DNA from: Maridesulfovibrio ferrireducens
Lineage (GTDB): Bacteria > Desulfobacterota > Desulfovibrionia > Desulfovibrionales > Desulfovibrionaceae
Direction of reading: 5' to 3'
Assembly: GCF_900101105.1 (NCBI RefSeq)
Contig: NZ_FNGA01000001.1
Location: forward strand, 682,001-746,000
Length of the DNA: 64,000 nt
The notes under the pieces were generated by a model, which worked only from the letters and a program-made list of their open reading frames with translations, had not been told where the DNA came from and did not search any database. The translations under genes and the position numbers were made by a program. Shown in pieces: positions 1 to 9,133 of the stretch. How positions within the stretch are numbered: the stretch's first letter is position 1; each line of letters begins with the position of its first letter.

Positions 1-109
1 GAAAGAATTAATCTATTAATTATGAATATGTGATATCCATATCAAAAAGTCTTAACAGGAATCATTACTAAATAAAAATAAAAAGTTTAATAAATAATAC
101 GGATAGATT

Positions 110-1141
110 TTAGTAATGCAGTTCAAACTGTCGTCCCTTGCTGAAACGAACATTGCCGGGGGTAATGTTGAGGCGTGAGTAGAGGGGTTTAAGTGTTCCT
201 TTGTGTCCCCAGAATTCACCGGAGTATTTAGATGGAACAACAACCTGTTTAACTTCTGAATTTAATAACGGCAAGCGTGAGCGAATGAATAGGTATAGGG
301 CCTTCGAGCGTACGAGTTGTCCGAGTGCCGGATGTACAGGGCCTGCTACAATGTTATCTTGAAATCCATCTTCGGAGGCAACGCCAAGCCTGATAACGTG
401 AATTTTTTTGTTCCAAAGCCTTAGCAGTGCAAAGGAAAGCTCTTCTTCTGTTCTCGTCAAGCTCCAAGGTTTATATCTGTCTGCATTATAAAGTTTTTCG
501 AGCGCAGTCCCTTTTACGGTGAGACATGGATAAATTCTTACAGCATCCGGTTCTATGGAAATTGTTCTGTCGATATCGTTTTGAAATTCACTTTTTGCTG
601 AACCCGGCAAACCCGGTAAAAGCTGAATGCCCAGAGAAAGACCTGCTTTTTTGACTGTTTCACAGGCTTTACGAGCTGTTTCAGGAGAGTAGTTGCGTCC
701 CGATCTTTTTAAAGTGTGTGCTGAAAAACTTTGAATGCCCAGTTCGATCATATCCATTCCGGATTCTGCCAACTTCGTTAAATTATCAAATTCGATGAAG
801 TCCGGTCTGGTGGAGCATCTTATTTTTGTGATGAAACCATTTTCTTTATGTTTTTTAACAGCGCTTAAAAAGCGTAGCTGCCATTCCATTGGAAGAGCTG
901 TAAATGTGCCACCAAAAAAAGCCAATTCAAGAGGTTTTCGGTTTGAATTTGAAAAAAAAGCGGGTATATCTTCGGTAATAGCTTGATATATTTTGTTTAA
1001 TCCCTTAGCGCCTGTACCAGTTTGTCTTTCTTGTGAACAGTATACGCAGCGTGACGGGCAACCCATAAAGGGCATAAAGACAGGCCAGATACGGGTTTTC
1101 GGGCGGCTAGGTTCAGGGTGTTTGAAGAGGAGACAGCTCAT
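110..1141 (-). CDS. Elp3-like radical SAM protein
   Basis: 343 aa. Cys28, Cys32 and Cys35 form the CxxxCxxC cluster motif of radical SAM enzymes (GCPSRCVYC), preceded by the MPFMGC context usual in the bacterial Elp3-related family. The middle of the protein has FFGGTFTALP and LGIQSF, matching the conserved strands of the SAM barrel. The acetyltransferase domain of full-length Elp3 is absent, so this is the short bacterial form, whose substrate is not established. The start is the ATG at 1141, with an AAGGAA ribosome site about 10 nt upstream. It is transcribed alone, divergent from the HIT gene. Family call is firm; substrate unknown. Confidence 0.85.
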   Translation of the reverse strand: MSCLLFKHPEPSRPKTRIWPVFMPFMGCPSRCVYCSQERQTGTGAKGLNKIYQAITEDIPAFFSNSNRKPLELAFFGGTFTALPMEWQLRFLSAVKKHKENGFITKIRCSTRPDFIEFDNLTKLAESGMDMIELGIQSFSAHTLKRSGRNYSPETARKACETVKKAGLSLGIQLLPGLPGSAKSEFQNDIDRTISIEPDAVRIYPCLTVKGTALEKLYNADRYKPWSLTRTEEELSFALLRLWNKKIHVIRLGVASEDGFQDNIVAGPVHPALGQLVRSKALYLFIRSRLPLLNSEVKQVVVPSKYSGEFWGHKGTLKPLYSRLNITPGNVRFSKGRQFELHY

Positions 1142-1251
1142 TTTTTTGGGGTATTCCTTAAATAAAAAACACTAATCATGTCTTTATTTAATAAATTAGC
1201 TTGATTAAAAAAAAATGGTTAGGTAAATAATTAGTAATCTTATCACTGTGG

Positions 1252-1268
1252 AACGAGTTATACTCGTT
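1252..1268. promoter_or_regulatory. 17-bp perfect palindrome upstream of HIT gene
   Basis: AACGAGT-TAT-ACTCGTT is a perfect 7-bp inverted repeat about 50 nt before the HIT start, in the divergent intergenic region. It has operator-like size and symmetry. No regulator is known to me for it. Confidence 0.3.
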
Positions 1269-1318
1269 TAGAATTATTTATCACAACACGCAACACAAGT
1301 ATTTCAACATTAATTAAT

Positions 1319-1738
1319 ATGAACAATCAAGACTGTATTTTTTGTAAGATCGTTGCTGGAGATATTCCTTGTTTTAAAATTTATGAAACAGAAAATATTC
1401 TCAGCTTCTTAGATATCGGGCCTGTTAACAAAGGACATGCGTTGGTAATTCCTAAAGGGCATTATAAAAATCTTTGGGATATTCCTGCTGACCTTGGAAA
1501 AGAGCTTATGACAGCTGCGCAGGTAGCTGGTGATGCTATTGTTAAAGCCACCGGAGCTGATGGGCTGAATTTGCTTATGAACAACAATGATGCCGCAGGG
1601 CAGCTTGTTTTCCATGCGCATTTCCATCTTATTCCCCGTTTTAAGGACGATGGATTAAAACTTTGGGATCAAGGTGAATATAATGATATGGATGAAGCAA
1701 TGGCCCTTGCCCAAAAGATAGAAAAGATGATAAAGTGA
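1319..1738 (+). CDS. HIT family nucleotide-binding hydrolase (Hint-like)
   Basis: 139 aa, the usual size for a histidine-triad protein. The catalytic triad His99-Ala-His101-Phe-His103 is followed by LIPR, and the N-terminal CIFCKIVAGDIP segment is typical of Hint-type purine nucleoside phosphoramidases. Such proteins hydrolyse AMP-lysine or related AMP conjugates in the cytoplasm; the physiological substrate is generally unclear. The ribosome site is weak. It is followed after about 125 nt by the IHF gene on the same strand. Confidence 0.93.
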   Translation: MNNQDCIFCKIVAGDIPCFKIYETENILSFLDIGPVNKGHALVIPKGHYKNLWDIPADLGKELMTAAQVAGDAIVKATGADGLNLLMNNNDAAGQLVFHAHFHLIPRFKDDGLKLWDQGEYNDMDEAMALAQKIEKMIK

Positions 1739-1863
1739 ATAAATTGATAGGTAATTTATTCTGGAGATAACGTTTTAGCTAGTATAGCCGCTGGGCAAAA
1801 CCAGTGGATAACTTAAAAACCGCCGCCCCTGACCACAGGGCCGGGGATACCGGAGGAGAGGAA

Positions 1864-2154
1864 ATGGCGAACGGAAATACTCTTACAAAAGCCAGTGTCG
1901 TTGATTACATCTATGAGAAAACCGATCGGAATAGAGCGGAAATCAAAGATCTGGTTGAAAGCATCCTTGACATCATGAAGCAGGCGATCAAAAGCGATCA
2001 TGCAATGCTTGTCAGCGGTTTCGGTAAATTTGAAGCTTATGATAAGAATGCAAGGAAGGGGCGTAATCCCCAGACAAATGAGTCAATAACATTGCCTGCG
2101 CGCAAAGTTGTTGTCTTTAGACTTTCCCGCAAATTCAGATCAGAGCTTAACTAA
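1864..2154 (+). CDS. ihfA: HU/IHF family DNA-bending protein, IHF-alpha-like
   Basis: 96 aa from the ATG at 1864. An open frame extends to a GTG at 1804, but GGAGGAGAGG lies just before 1864 and the homologous region begins MANGNTLTKAS, so the shorter start is preferred. FGKFEAYDKNARKGRNPQT is the DNA-inserting beta-arm of this family, ending in the proline that intercalates DNA. The predicted role is sharp DNA bending in promoter and nucleoid architecture, consistent with the sigma-54 activators in this window that often need IHF. The alpha assignment rests on sequence flavour; a homodimeric HU-like role is possible. Confidence 0.85.
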   Translation: MANGNTLTKASVVDYIYEKTDRNRAEIKDLVESILDIMKQAIKSDHAMLVSGFGKFEAYDKNARKGRNPQTNESITLPARKVVVFRLSRKFRSELN

Positions 2155-2206
2155 TAACATCCGGCTTTCCGGCAGCTATTAGCTAGACCCGTTTTTTCAA
2201 TTAAAT

Positions 2207-2237
2207 AAGGGTCCCGAATTGATTATTCGGGCCCCTT
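2207..2237. terminator. Bidirectional terminator between ihfA and rlpA
   Basis: AAGGGtCCCGAA pairs with TTCGGGcCCCTT (12-bp arms, one mismatch, 7-nt loop). It lies between the convergent ihfA and RlpA genes with T/A-rich flanks on both sides. Confidence 0.75.
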
Positions 2238-2254
2238 AATTTGTTGTCTATTTT

Positions 2255-3124
2255 CTATTCCGTTACAATGAATATGTCTGTGAATTCAGATCCGAGAGAA
2301 TTCAGAGCTTCTTCTGCTGCGAGCAGTGTCTCAAAGTGCCCGGCTTGAACCCTCATATATGTTGCTCCGTTCACACTTACTTCCACCATTCTTGATTCAT
2401 TGTAGCCATTCCTGCGCAGTCCTTCCAAGATTGATTCAGCGCGTGCGCGTTCAGTAAAAGAACCTACTTGAATGAAGTATTGCGTTTCGTTCGTTGCGGT
2501 TTCTGAAACTAAAATTTCTTCTATTTCCGGTTCGGCTCGAACGGTTTCTTCTATCACGGCGATTGTTTCAGGAGCCGCGGTTACGGCTACAATTTCAGAA
2601 GCCGCCACTGGTTCAACATTAACATCATTGATGGTGCGAAGGTCAACGCGGGTAATCCCTTTGTTGGCAATGCCCAGTTTTGATGCTGCCGTATAGGACA
2701 GATCTATAATTCTCATGTCCGGGTCAGCAAAGGGGCCGCGGTCATTGATGCGTACAACAACTTTATTGCCGGTTTCATGTTCAGTAACTTCCACCATGCT
2801 GCCCATAGGAAGGGTTCTGTGTGCTGCGGTCATTGCATACATATCGTATGTTTCACCGTTGGCTGTGGTCCGGCCATGAAAGTCATCACCATACCACGAG
2901 GCAAGGCCTTCTGCCTTGTACCCTTTAGAGGTGAGGTACGGCACGTAGGTTCGTCCGTCTATTGTATAAGGATCGGTTTTTAAAATCGGTTTTACAGTGT
3001 TTGGAGTATCCCTGTGCACAATTTTAGGCTGCGCGAGCGGCCTTGAAGAGTGGATGACTTTTTTACCGCAACCTGCTGCAAATAGAAGTAGCAACGAGCA
3101 AAAGCAGACTATTAATTTTTTCAT
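2255..3124 (-). CDS. rlpA: RlpA-like septal-ring lipoprotein with SPOR domain
   Basis: 289 aa. The N-terminal signal ends in a lipobox (LFAAGC), so it is probably a lipid-anchored outer-membrane or periplasmic protein. Residues about 75-165 form the double-psi beta-barrel of RlpA, with GLASWYGDDFHGRTTANGE and the INDRGPF motif. The last 75 residues are a SPOR domain (YFIQVGSF...) that binds denuded peptidoglycan at division sites. RlpA proteins are lytic transglycosylases or structural septal proteins. The Thr/Glu-rich stretch between the domains is a linker. It is convergent with ihfA, with a GGAGG ribosome site. Confidence 0.9.
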   Translation of the reverse strand: MKKLIVCFCSLLLLFAAGCGKKVIHSSRPLAQPKIVHRDTPNTVKPILKTDPYTIDGRTYVPYLTSKGYKAEGLASWYGDDFHGRTTANGETYDMYAMTAAHRTLPMGSMVEVTEHETGNKVVVRINDRGPFADPDMRIIDLSYTAASKLGIANKGITRVDLRTINDVNVEPVAASEIVAVTAAPETIAVIEETVRAEPEIEEILVSETATNETQYFIQVGSFTERARAESILEGLRRNGYNESRMVEVSVNGATYMRVQAGHFETLLAAEEALNSLGSEFTDIFIVTE

Positions 3125-3234
3125 TTATTCCTCCGGAAGATCAAAAGAAGTTATTTCCTCTGTGCTGTTCAGTTGATCTGATTCAGAACAGAGGTGTAGG
3201 TTTCATAATTGGTGAATTTACTTAAGTCCAGTTG

Positions 3235-3747
3235 TTAACGAGTGCGGGATAAAGCAAGGGCCAGCGCGGTCGTCAATTTTACAAGTTCGCCATTATTTTT
3301 ACGGACCGTTGCCGCCAGCCGCTTTCCTATGGTCAAAAGAAGTTTATTACCTGTGGCAGGGTGTTTTTCAATCAACGCGAAAAATTTTTCTCTATCTGTA
3401 ATCAAAAAATCAGAGTCTTCAACAACCGTAACAGTTGCGGAACGATGGTCGTTATCAATAAGTGCAATCTCACCAAAAACAGGAAAAGTTGAATCATCAA
3501 GACTGGCAAGAACTTTGCGTGGATTTTCCATTTCTAACAATGGGACACTCATACCTTTCATAAGCATGGCTTTTGAAATTTTAACTTTTCCATCGACCAG
3601 AATGAACATTTCATGTCCTTCCTCGCCTTCAGATATGATATTCGTGCCGGATCTGACTGATATTTTTCTAAAAATATTTTGAACGTGAAAAAGTTCTTCA
3701 TCTTTAAGATCATTGAATATCGGTATTAATTTCCATGAATCAGTCAT
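3235..3747 (-). CDS. Cyclic nucleotide-binding domain protein
   Basis: 170 aa from the ATG at 3747, which overlaps the stop of the upstream potassium-channel gene by 8 nt. A longer in-frame start at 3789 would lie deep in that gene and is not supported. The protein is one cyclic-nucleotide-binding beta-roll: GEEGHEMFILVDGKVKIS and the phosphate-binding cassette FGEIALIDNDHRSATV. There is no helix-turn-helix, so it is not a Crp-type regulator. The tight overlap suggests translational coupling and a joint function, perhaps ligand-dependent gating of the channel. That link is inference. Confidence 0.85.
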   Translation of the reverse strand: MTDSWKLIPIFNDLKDEELFHVQNIFRKISVRSGTNIISEGEEGHEMFILVDGKVKISKAMLMKGMSVPLLEMENPRKVLASLDDSTFPVFGEIALIDNDHRSATVTVVEDSDFLITDREKFFALIEKHPATGNKLLLTIGKRLAATVRKNNGELVKLTTALALALSRTR

Positions 3748-4888
3748 GATCAAAATCTCCTGCCGCGCTGATAACCAGAAGAGCGTCATACTGGGCCATC
3801 GGTTCGCTGTCAGCAGGGTTCATTTTTACTTCAGGCCCTTGCAAGCCCAGTGATGTATCCTGCCCAGAGTTTTCAAAGAGTTCTATTATGAATTGATCGA
3901 GAGCTGAACTTTCATCCATAACGTCTTGCAGCGAAAGATTTTTACCAAGTTTGCAAGCTGCAACAGGAAGGGCTCCGTCAGTTGTCCGGAGGATGGAGCT
4001 GAGTTCTCCCCAGTTTTTGCGTTTATCATCAGAAGTGCAGGGTCTAAAAAGTAATCTTCCTGAGTTTCCGATTCCCAGAAGGTTGCGGAAGAAAGAGAGC
4101 ATTGAGGAGTTAATTCCCATCATGCCCATCATGCGGGCAGAAATTTCACCTCTGTGCAGAATTTCATTTGCGCCGGCCCTGCGGAGGTGTTCCCGGTTTT
4201 CATATTTGGCGATTTCAGCGTAAATCGGGACTTTCGGCGACATTGTTCGAAGAGCCAGTACTGCGTAAATAGCTTGCTGGTCAGCCTCTTTGCTTTCAAT
4301 ATTATCCTGACAGAGAACATAGATAGTTTTTGCAAATTCAGGATTTGCTCTGGCAATAACACTTGCCTGGCATATGGAGCCGTGCACAAAGTGCAGTTTG
4401 TCGCCAAGATCAAGCTTAAAAGCGATCTCGTCTCTTTGCTGTTCAAGCAGATCGCAAACAATGACAAGGTTGAAATTTTTCAGCGCGGTTTGCTTTAGCA
4501 GTGATTCAACCAGCCCGAAAGCATAATCATTCCAGCCCAGTATAATAACGTGATCGCTGATTTTCACAGTTAAAAGCCCCTTACGTTTTTTAGCTTTCTG
4601 CTCAACCAGCATGGAAGCCATATTACCGGTTAGCGACGTGACCAGCCCGATGCCTGACAGCATCACCAATGCGCCCAGAATTCTGCCCGGTACAGTTGCA
4701 GGAACTAGATCTCCATAACCTACAGTTGTGAGGGTTACGATCGACCACCAGAACGCATTGGAAAAATTTGCATTTGCACTTTCTTTAAGCTCAAGCCAGT
4801 AGAATCCGAAGGTGCTGAGCAACAGCAATCCGGCTGTAGCCAGCACCAGTTTTCCAAACCCTGTTTTCAGCCATTCAATAAAATTCAT
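3740..4888 (-). CDS. Two-TM potassium channel with RCK/TrkA-N domain
   Basis: 382 aa. The first membrane helix is at about 12-31, the pore loop carries the K+ selectivity filter TTVGYGD (residues 54-60), and a second helix follows at about 68-92. The rest is a cytoplasmic TrkA-N/RCK module starting at VIILGWNDYAFG, which usually binds NAD(H) or other ligands and gates the pore. The glycine-rich loop is degenerate (GWNDYAF), so ligand preference may differ. Overlap with the cyclic-nucleotide-binding gene points to a channel/regulator pair. Predicted inner-membrane K+ channel. Confidence 0.9.
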   Translation of the reverse strand: MNFIEWLKTGFGKLVLATAGLLLLSTFGFYWLELKESANANFSNAFWWSIVTLTTVGYGDLVPATVPGRILGALVMLSGIGLVTSLTGNMASMLVEQKAKKRKGLLTVKISDHVIILGWNDYAFGLVESLLKQTALKNFNLVIVCDLLEQQRDEIAFKLDLGDKLHFVHGSICQASVIARANPEFAKTIYVLCQDNIESKEADQQAIYAVLALRTMSPKVPIYAEIAKYENREHLRRAGANEILHRGEISARMMGMMGINSSMLSFFRNLLGIGNSGRLLFRPCTSDDKRKNWGELSSILRTTDGALPVAACKLGKNLSLQDVMDESSALDQFIIELFENSGQDTSLGLQGPEVKMNPADSEPMAQYDALLVISAAGDFDHD

Positions 4889-5018
4889 TCTTCCCCGCGG
4901 GTGAATTAATAAACAAGATTACCTGAAATCATTATTCGGGATCTGCGATTTATTTTAATATAGTCTTTTTTCCGGGGGGGATTCAAGCTTGATTTGCTTT
5001 TAGGGGCATAAAACAGAG

Positions 5019-5053
5019 AAACCCGATTTCCGTTTAAACGGAAATCGGGTTTT
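5019..5053. terminator. Perfect palindromic terminator
   Basis: AAACCCGATTTCCG and CGGAAATCGGGTTT flank a short TTTAAA loop: a fully symmetric strong hairpin with A/T tails. It lies 27 nt downstream of the LysM lipoprotein gene, which reads leftward towards it. Confidence 0.85.
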
Positions 5054-5079
5054 AATCGCAGAATAAAGGCTGTGTATTT

Positions 5080-5550
5080 CTACAGATAGCCGAGAGCTGC
5101 TTTCATTTCACCGGGAACAACTGCATCCTGCTGAGGTTCCAGGGTCTTCCATGAAGCACCAGCTGCTTTACGGGCATCCTTAACTTCGTCAAGGCTGTAA
5201 CCTACGCGGGGAACTTCAAGGCTCTGTCCTGCATAAATCAGGTCAGGGTTTTTGATCTGATCTCTGTTTGCCTTATAAATAAGGGGCCACATGAAAGGAT
5301 CATTGTAAATCTGCTGGTATTCAGCAATCCACCAGAGACATTCACCTTTTTCTACAACATGAGAAGTAGGAAGGTTTCTGTACTCAGCTTCATAAATTTC
5401 CATAGGTGTTGGGGGAACAACTGCTTCCTCAACAACTATAACTTCAGTTTCTTCAACAACCACAACTTCTTCCTGGACAACTTGCTTTTTAGCACAGCCC
5501 ATTACGAACATCAGGCTGAGAACAACTGCGAGCCAGATAAGTTTTTTCAT
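5080..5550 (-). CDS. LysM-domain lipoprotein
   Basis: 156 aa. The signal peptide ends in lipobox MFVMGC with Cys19 as lipidation site. A Glu/Val-rich low-complexity stretch (residues about 25-48) precedes a LysM domain starting HVVEKGECLWWIAEY and ending at LIYAGQSLEVPR. LysM binds N-acetylglucosamine polymers such as peptidoglycan. The Trp-rich insertion (NDPFMWPLIYKANRDQIKNP) is typical of Desulfovibrio-type LysM lipoproteins. It is predicted to be an envelope protein tethering membrane and cell wall. GAGGAGG precedes the start, and a strong hairpin terminator follows. Confidence 0.88.
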   Translation of the reverse strand: MKKLIWLAVVLSLMFVMGCAKKQVVQEEVVVVEETEVIVVEEAVVPPTPMEIYEAEYRNLPTSHVVEKGECLWWIAEYQQIYNDPFMWPLIYKANRDQIKNPDLIYAGQSLEVPRVGYSLDEVKDARKAAGASWKTLEPQQDAVVPGEMKAALGYL

Positions 5551-5608
5551 TTTTTAGAGGCCTCCTCTACGTGATAGAAATTTAAACTAGGGTACCCGTT
5601 GATTACAG

Positions 5609-6379
5609 TTAAACTTTAACTCTTTTCGTCCAATTATCAACTATTTCTTTTTCTTGCAACACCTTGGGATTTTTAGGGTTCAATTTATACGCTTGTTTTG
5701 TCGCATCAATAGCTTTTTCCATCCAGCCGCCCATTCTTAAACTTCTGGCGGCAAGAACATAAAGAATTTCAGGCTCTTCCTCGTAAATTGTCTCCACTAG
5801 GTACTCATATTCATCACGAAAAACTTCCCGTATAAGGTGATTTTGTGAGTAAAGGAGCCGTCCAAGAAGAGCATTTTCTTTATGATCTCGCAGAAATAAA
5901 GGTAAAAGTTTTCTGCATCTGGCAATAATAAATCTGATGCGGCTTATTTCCCGCTCCATACTTTCTTCGGTCTGTTCAACTACCTGAACAAAATCCTGCC
6001 CGATTGAAGATTCCTGCAGAGCAATATCTTTGCCTCTCAAATTAGAAAAAAGAGGTGCATAGTTCAAATTTTGATAAGCATCTTCTCTCAGTTTGAAGGC
6101 TTCATGGAAAATATATCCCAATCCCCAATCCAGAAATCTACCGGACAAGGGATCTTCCTTTGTATTGCGGAAAAGCAAATGGGCTGTATCTTTGAGTCTC
6201 CAAAGCAACCCTTTATTCATTGCGGTTCCGATTAAATCATTCAGAACTTCAAAGCTGACACTGCGTTCCCGGTCGAAAGTTTCGAATTGTTCTTCGAGTG
6301 CGCTTCCGGCCAGACAGAAGTCTCTGAATGTATCACGAACAAATTCCGGCATTTTCGCCTGTATCCATGAATTGGACAT
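5609..6379 (-). CDS. Conserved hypothetical, helical/TPR-like
   Basis: 256 aa. I do not recognise a named family. The protein is soluble, mostly helical, with a C-terminal stretch (about 205-250) resembling one TPR unit: AARSLRMGGWMEKAIDATKQ, then AYKLNPKNPKV. It starts only 26 nt after the Lon-like protease gene on the same strand, so the two are probably co-transcribed and it may be an adaptor or partner of that protease. This is inference from position only. Confidence 0.7.
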   Translation of the reverse strand: MSNSWIQAKMPEFVRDTFRDFCLAGSALEEQFETFDRERSVSFEVLNDLIGTAMNKGLLWRLKDTAHLLFRNTKEDPLSGRFLDWGLGYIFHEAFKLREDAYQNLNYAPLFSNLRGKDIALQESSIGQDFVQVVEQTEESMEREISRIRFIIARCRKLLPLFLRDHKENALLGRLLYSQNHLIREVFRDEYEYLVETIYEEEPEILYVLAARSLRMGGWMEKAIDATKQAYKLNPKNPKVLQEKEIVDNWTKRVKV

Positions 6380-6405
6380 AGGGGATTCCTATACTTTTAA
6401 ATTGT

Positions 6406-8820
6406 TTATATTGTTTTGCATTCCGACCTGCGCGCAATTTCAGCGAGTTGCGCAAGTCTGTCATCGGCTTTGCGGTAGAGAGATCCTAAAGGAAATTTCT
6501 TGCCGCGGCTTATTTTTCCAATTTTTACGCCGGTTAGAATAGACAAAGCATCTTCTATGGTTTTTATCGGATAAATATGGAATTTGCCTTGCTCGATAGC
6601 CTCAACGACTTCGTGCCTGAGCATCAAGTTTACTACGTTATCAGCTGGAATCAAAACGCCCTGTTCCCCGTTTAAACCTCTGCGGCGGCAAACTTCATAA
6701 AATCCTTCAATCTTCCGGTTAACTCCGCCGACAGCCATGATAGAGCCTGTCTGACTGACTGCTCCGGTGAAAGCATATTTGAATTTGATCGGAACTCCTG
6801 AAAGAGCAGACAGCAGGCTTGCCAATTCGGCACCGGACGCGGAATCTCCCTCGATTCCGGCATAGCTCTGTTCGAAACAAAGACTTCCGGTCAGAACAAT
6901 AGGCTTATCCTGTGCAAAAAGTCCGACAAGATAACTTTTGATGATCATCATTCCTTTAGTATGAATGGGACCACCCATGCGGGCTTCACGTTCAAGGTCA
7001 AGAATTCCGCCATGACCTACGCCGACTGTGCACGAAATCTGATGCGGCAGGCCGAACTCATAGTCTCCGAACATGGTTACAGATAATCCGTTGACTCTTC
7101 CGACACCTTCACCGGAAGTCGCGACTTTGATAACTTCACGGTCATATTCGGTCATGAACTCATCTTCATAAAGATTGGAACGGTAATCGCGCATTTCGAT
7201 AGCTTCATTGAGAGAAGCCCGGTCAACAATCGTTTTTCCGTCAAGTCTGGTTAAAGCGGAAGCTTCGACCATCATTTCTTTCATGACCGGGATACGAAGC
7301 GATAGTCTTTTCTGATCTTCTGCAAGCCTGCTTGAGTAATCCACAACGCCTGCAAGAGCTTCTTTGTTGAATGGAATAAGCTTAGTATCCTGAATAACTT
7401 TTCCTAATACTTCCACAAAACGGCGAATATTAGCTGCGTTTCTTTCCGCAGTAAGCTGCATGTGAGCTTTCAGTTTAAAATATTTACCGAATCTTTCATC
7501 GTTATAGAGCAGAAGTTCATACGTTTCTTCTGAACCGATTAAAATGACGGTAAGCTCAAGCGGGATCGGTTCCGGCTCAAGTGTCTTGGTTCTGATATGA
7601 TCTCCGTCACCCGGATCTTCAATTTTAGCCTTTCCGGTTCGTAAAGCTCTAAGCAATCCTTCCCATGATGAAGGCGTTGTCAGAATATCTTCGGCGTACA
7701 TGATCAGATAGCCGTGGTTCGCTTTATGAATTGCACCTGCACGGATAAGAGTGAAGTCCGTATAAAGGGCGCCCATTTCGGATTCGCGGTCAATGCTGCC
7801 GAGAAGATTAAAGGCGGTAGGATGGTCAGCCATCACGACCGGAGCACCTTTAGTCATACTGTTATCAACCAAAAGGTTGACCTCGAAACGGGAAAAAAGA
7901 TCGTCCGTAGGTGAAGACTCCGGAAGGTGCAGTCCTGTGGGCAGGGCGACAGGCTGAGCATCTTTAGCCATGAAAAGGTCTATATTGTCGAGCAGTTCGT
8001 CTTCAACTTCTTTCAGGTAGCTTTTTATTTTTTCGTATTGATTAAAGTCTTTATGCAGGGGATTCATAATATCTTTTAACAGTTCTTTTGCTGAGTCCTG
8101 ATGAAGTTTACGTTCATCTTTTCGGAACCCTTCCTCTGTCTTGCTGATCTGGCGGAGGATGGTAGTCACTTCTGCGAGCAGATCATCTGCTGATTTGCGA
8201 AGTGTTTTTCTCAGTTCGGGATCAAGGCGTTCGAATTCCTCATCGGATAAAATTCGGCCTTCAATGAGAGGAATTAGCGTTAATCCGTCTTGATCATCAA
8301 CTTCAAGGCTGAACCCATTTTTTTTGGCGAGTTCTTCCATGTCAGAGAACAGGTCGTCACGTTCATCCTGAAAAGTACGCGAAATCCGCTCGTGCGCCTT
8401 TAGATGAGGTTCGCGCTCAAACCATGCCGGAAGTTTTTCCTTGATGTGGGAAACGGCATCAGACAGAGCTGTTTTAAATTTTTTGCCACGGCCTGTCGGA
8501 AGAGATACGGCTATAGGCTTATCCTGATCCGCAAAATTATATAAATAAAGCTGATCCGGCGGAACAGGTTGCTTAGCGGCTCTAAGTTCAAAATATTCAC
8601 GGACAAAATAACTTCTGCCGAGATTCGATTCACCTGAGAGATAAACGTTATGACAACTGCCGGATATGGCAAGAGCCATTCGGAAAGCTTGTAGAGCTCT
8701 CGGTTGAAAAGGGTCGTAAGCTCCAGTTGAAGTGGGTATTTCGGAGCTGTCGGCAAACTGGATTTTTTCCGGATCGAGTTTCGATCTGAGCTTTGAATGG
8801 GATAGCTGTTTTGCAGTCAT
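6406..8820 (-). CDS. Lon-like ATP-dependent protease (AAA_32/LonB-related)
   Basis: 804 aa. The N-terminal AAA region has a P-loop variant GESNLGRS in which Arg replaces the usual Lys, as in some Lon-related AAA_32 proteins. A long coiled helical insertion follows. The C-terminal third is a Lon S16 protease domain: GDSASG with catalytic Ser660, and GGVNRK with the catalytic Lys. The classical Lon N-terminal substrate domain is absent. Predicted cytosolic protein quality-control or regulatory protease. It is upstream of the helical hypothetical in one operon. Whether it hydrolyses ATP normally with the Arg P-loop is open. Confidence 0.88.
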   Translation of the reverse strand: MTAKQLSHSKLRSKLDPEKIQFADSSEIPTSTGAYDPFQPRALQAFRMALAISGSCHNVYLSGESNLGRSYFVREYFELRAAKQPVPPDQLYLYNFADQDKPIAVSLPTGRGKKFKTALSDAVSHIKEKLPAWFEREPHLKAHERISRTFQDERDDLFSDMEELAKKNGFSLEVDDQDGLTLIPLIEGRILSDEEFERLDPELRKTLRKSADDLLAEVTTILRQISKTEEGFRKDERKLHQDSAKELLKDIMNPLHKDFNQYEKIKSYLKEVEDELLDNIDLFMAKDAQPVALPTGLHLPESSPTDDLFSRFEVNLLVDNSMTKGAPVVMADHPTAFNLLGSIDRESEMGALYTDFTLIRAGAIHKANHGYLIMYAEDILTTPSSWEGLLRALRTGKAKIEDPGDGDHIRTKTLEPEPIPLELTVILIGSEETYELLLYNDERFGKYFKLKAHMQLTAERNAANIRRFVEVLGKVIQDTKLIPFNKEALAGVVDYSSRLAEDQKRLSLRIPVMKEMMVEASALTRLDGKTIVDRASLNEAIEMRDYRSNLYEDEFMTEYDREVIKVATSGEGVGRVNGLSVTMFGDYEFGLPHQISCTVGVGHGGILDLEREARMGGPIHTKGMMIIKSYLVGLFAQDKPIVLTGSLCFEQSYAGIEGDSASGAELASLLSALSGVPIKFKYAFTGAVSQTGSIMAVGGVNRKIEGFYEVCRRRGLNGEQGVLIPADNVVNLMLRHEVVEAIEQGKFHIYPIKTIEDALSILTGVKIGKISRGKKFPLGSLYRKADDRLAQLAEIARRSECKTI

Positions 8821-9133
8821 ATTTTTTTATTTTCCTGTGTATTCGAATCTTGAGCATAAGCTCATAGATTTATGTTTACTTGGTTACGGAAGAATTGTCA
8901 CTTGGCTTAATCAGATGATTTGTGAAATTTTATACAATAGTCGTTGATCAGGTTGGTTTTTCTGTGAGCAAAGGCGGAGCGGAAGGATAAGCTAAAGTTG
9001 AAAAAAGTGTTGGGTAACTAAGCGTGCTGATGGATAATATTTTTTTGGATGAGCGGCAAAAAAAAGTTCAAAAAACAGTGCTTATGACAAAGAAGCCGTT
9101 GACGCACATCAAATGATTATGCTAGACGAATCT
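8821..9133. other. Divergent intergenic region, Lon-like gene / atp operon
   Basis: About 310 bp without a gene. It must carry the promoters of both divergent units. A TTGACG hexamer sits at 9099-9104 and TATGCT at 9118-9123, but their 13-nt spacing is too short for a standard sigma-70 promoter. Nothing else was recognised before the inverted repeat at 9134. Confidence 0.5.

Noticed and set aside
1-109. Possible feature at the left edge
   Set aside because: AT-rich sequence beyond the radical SAM stop with no gene, clear hairpin or repeat.
9099-9123. Sigma-70 promoter TTGACG/TATGCT for the atp operon
   Set aside because: The spacer is only 13 nt; kept only as a note in the intergenic entry.
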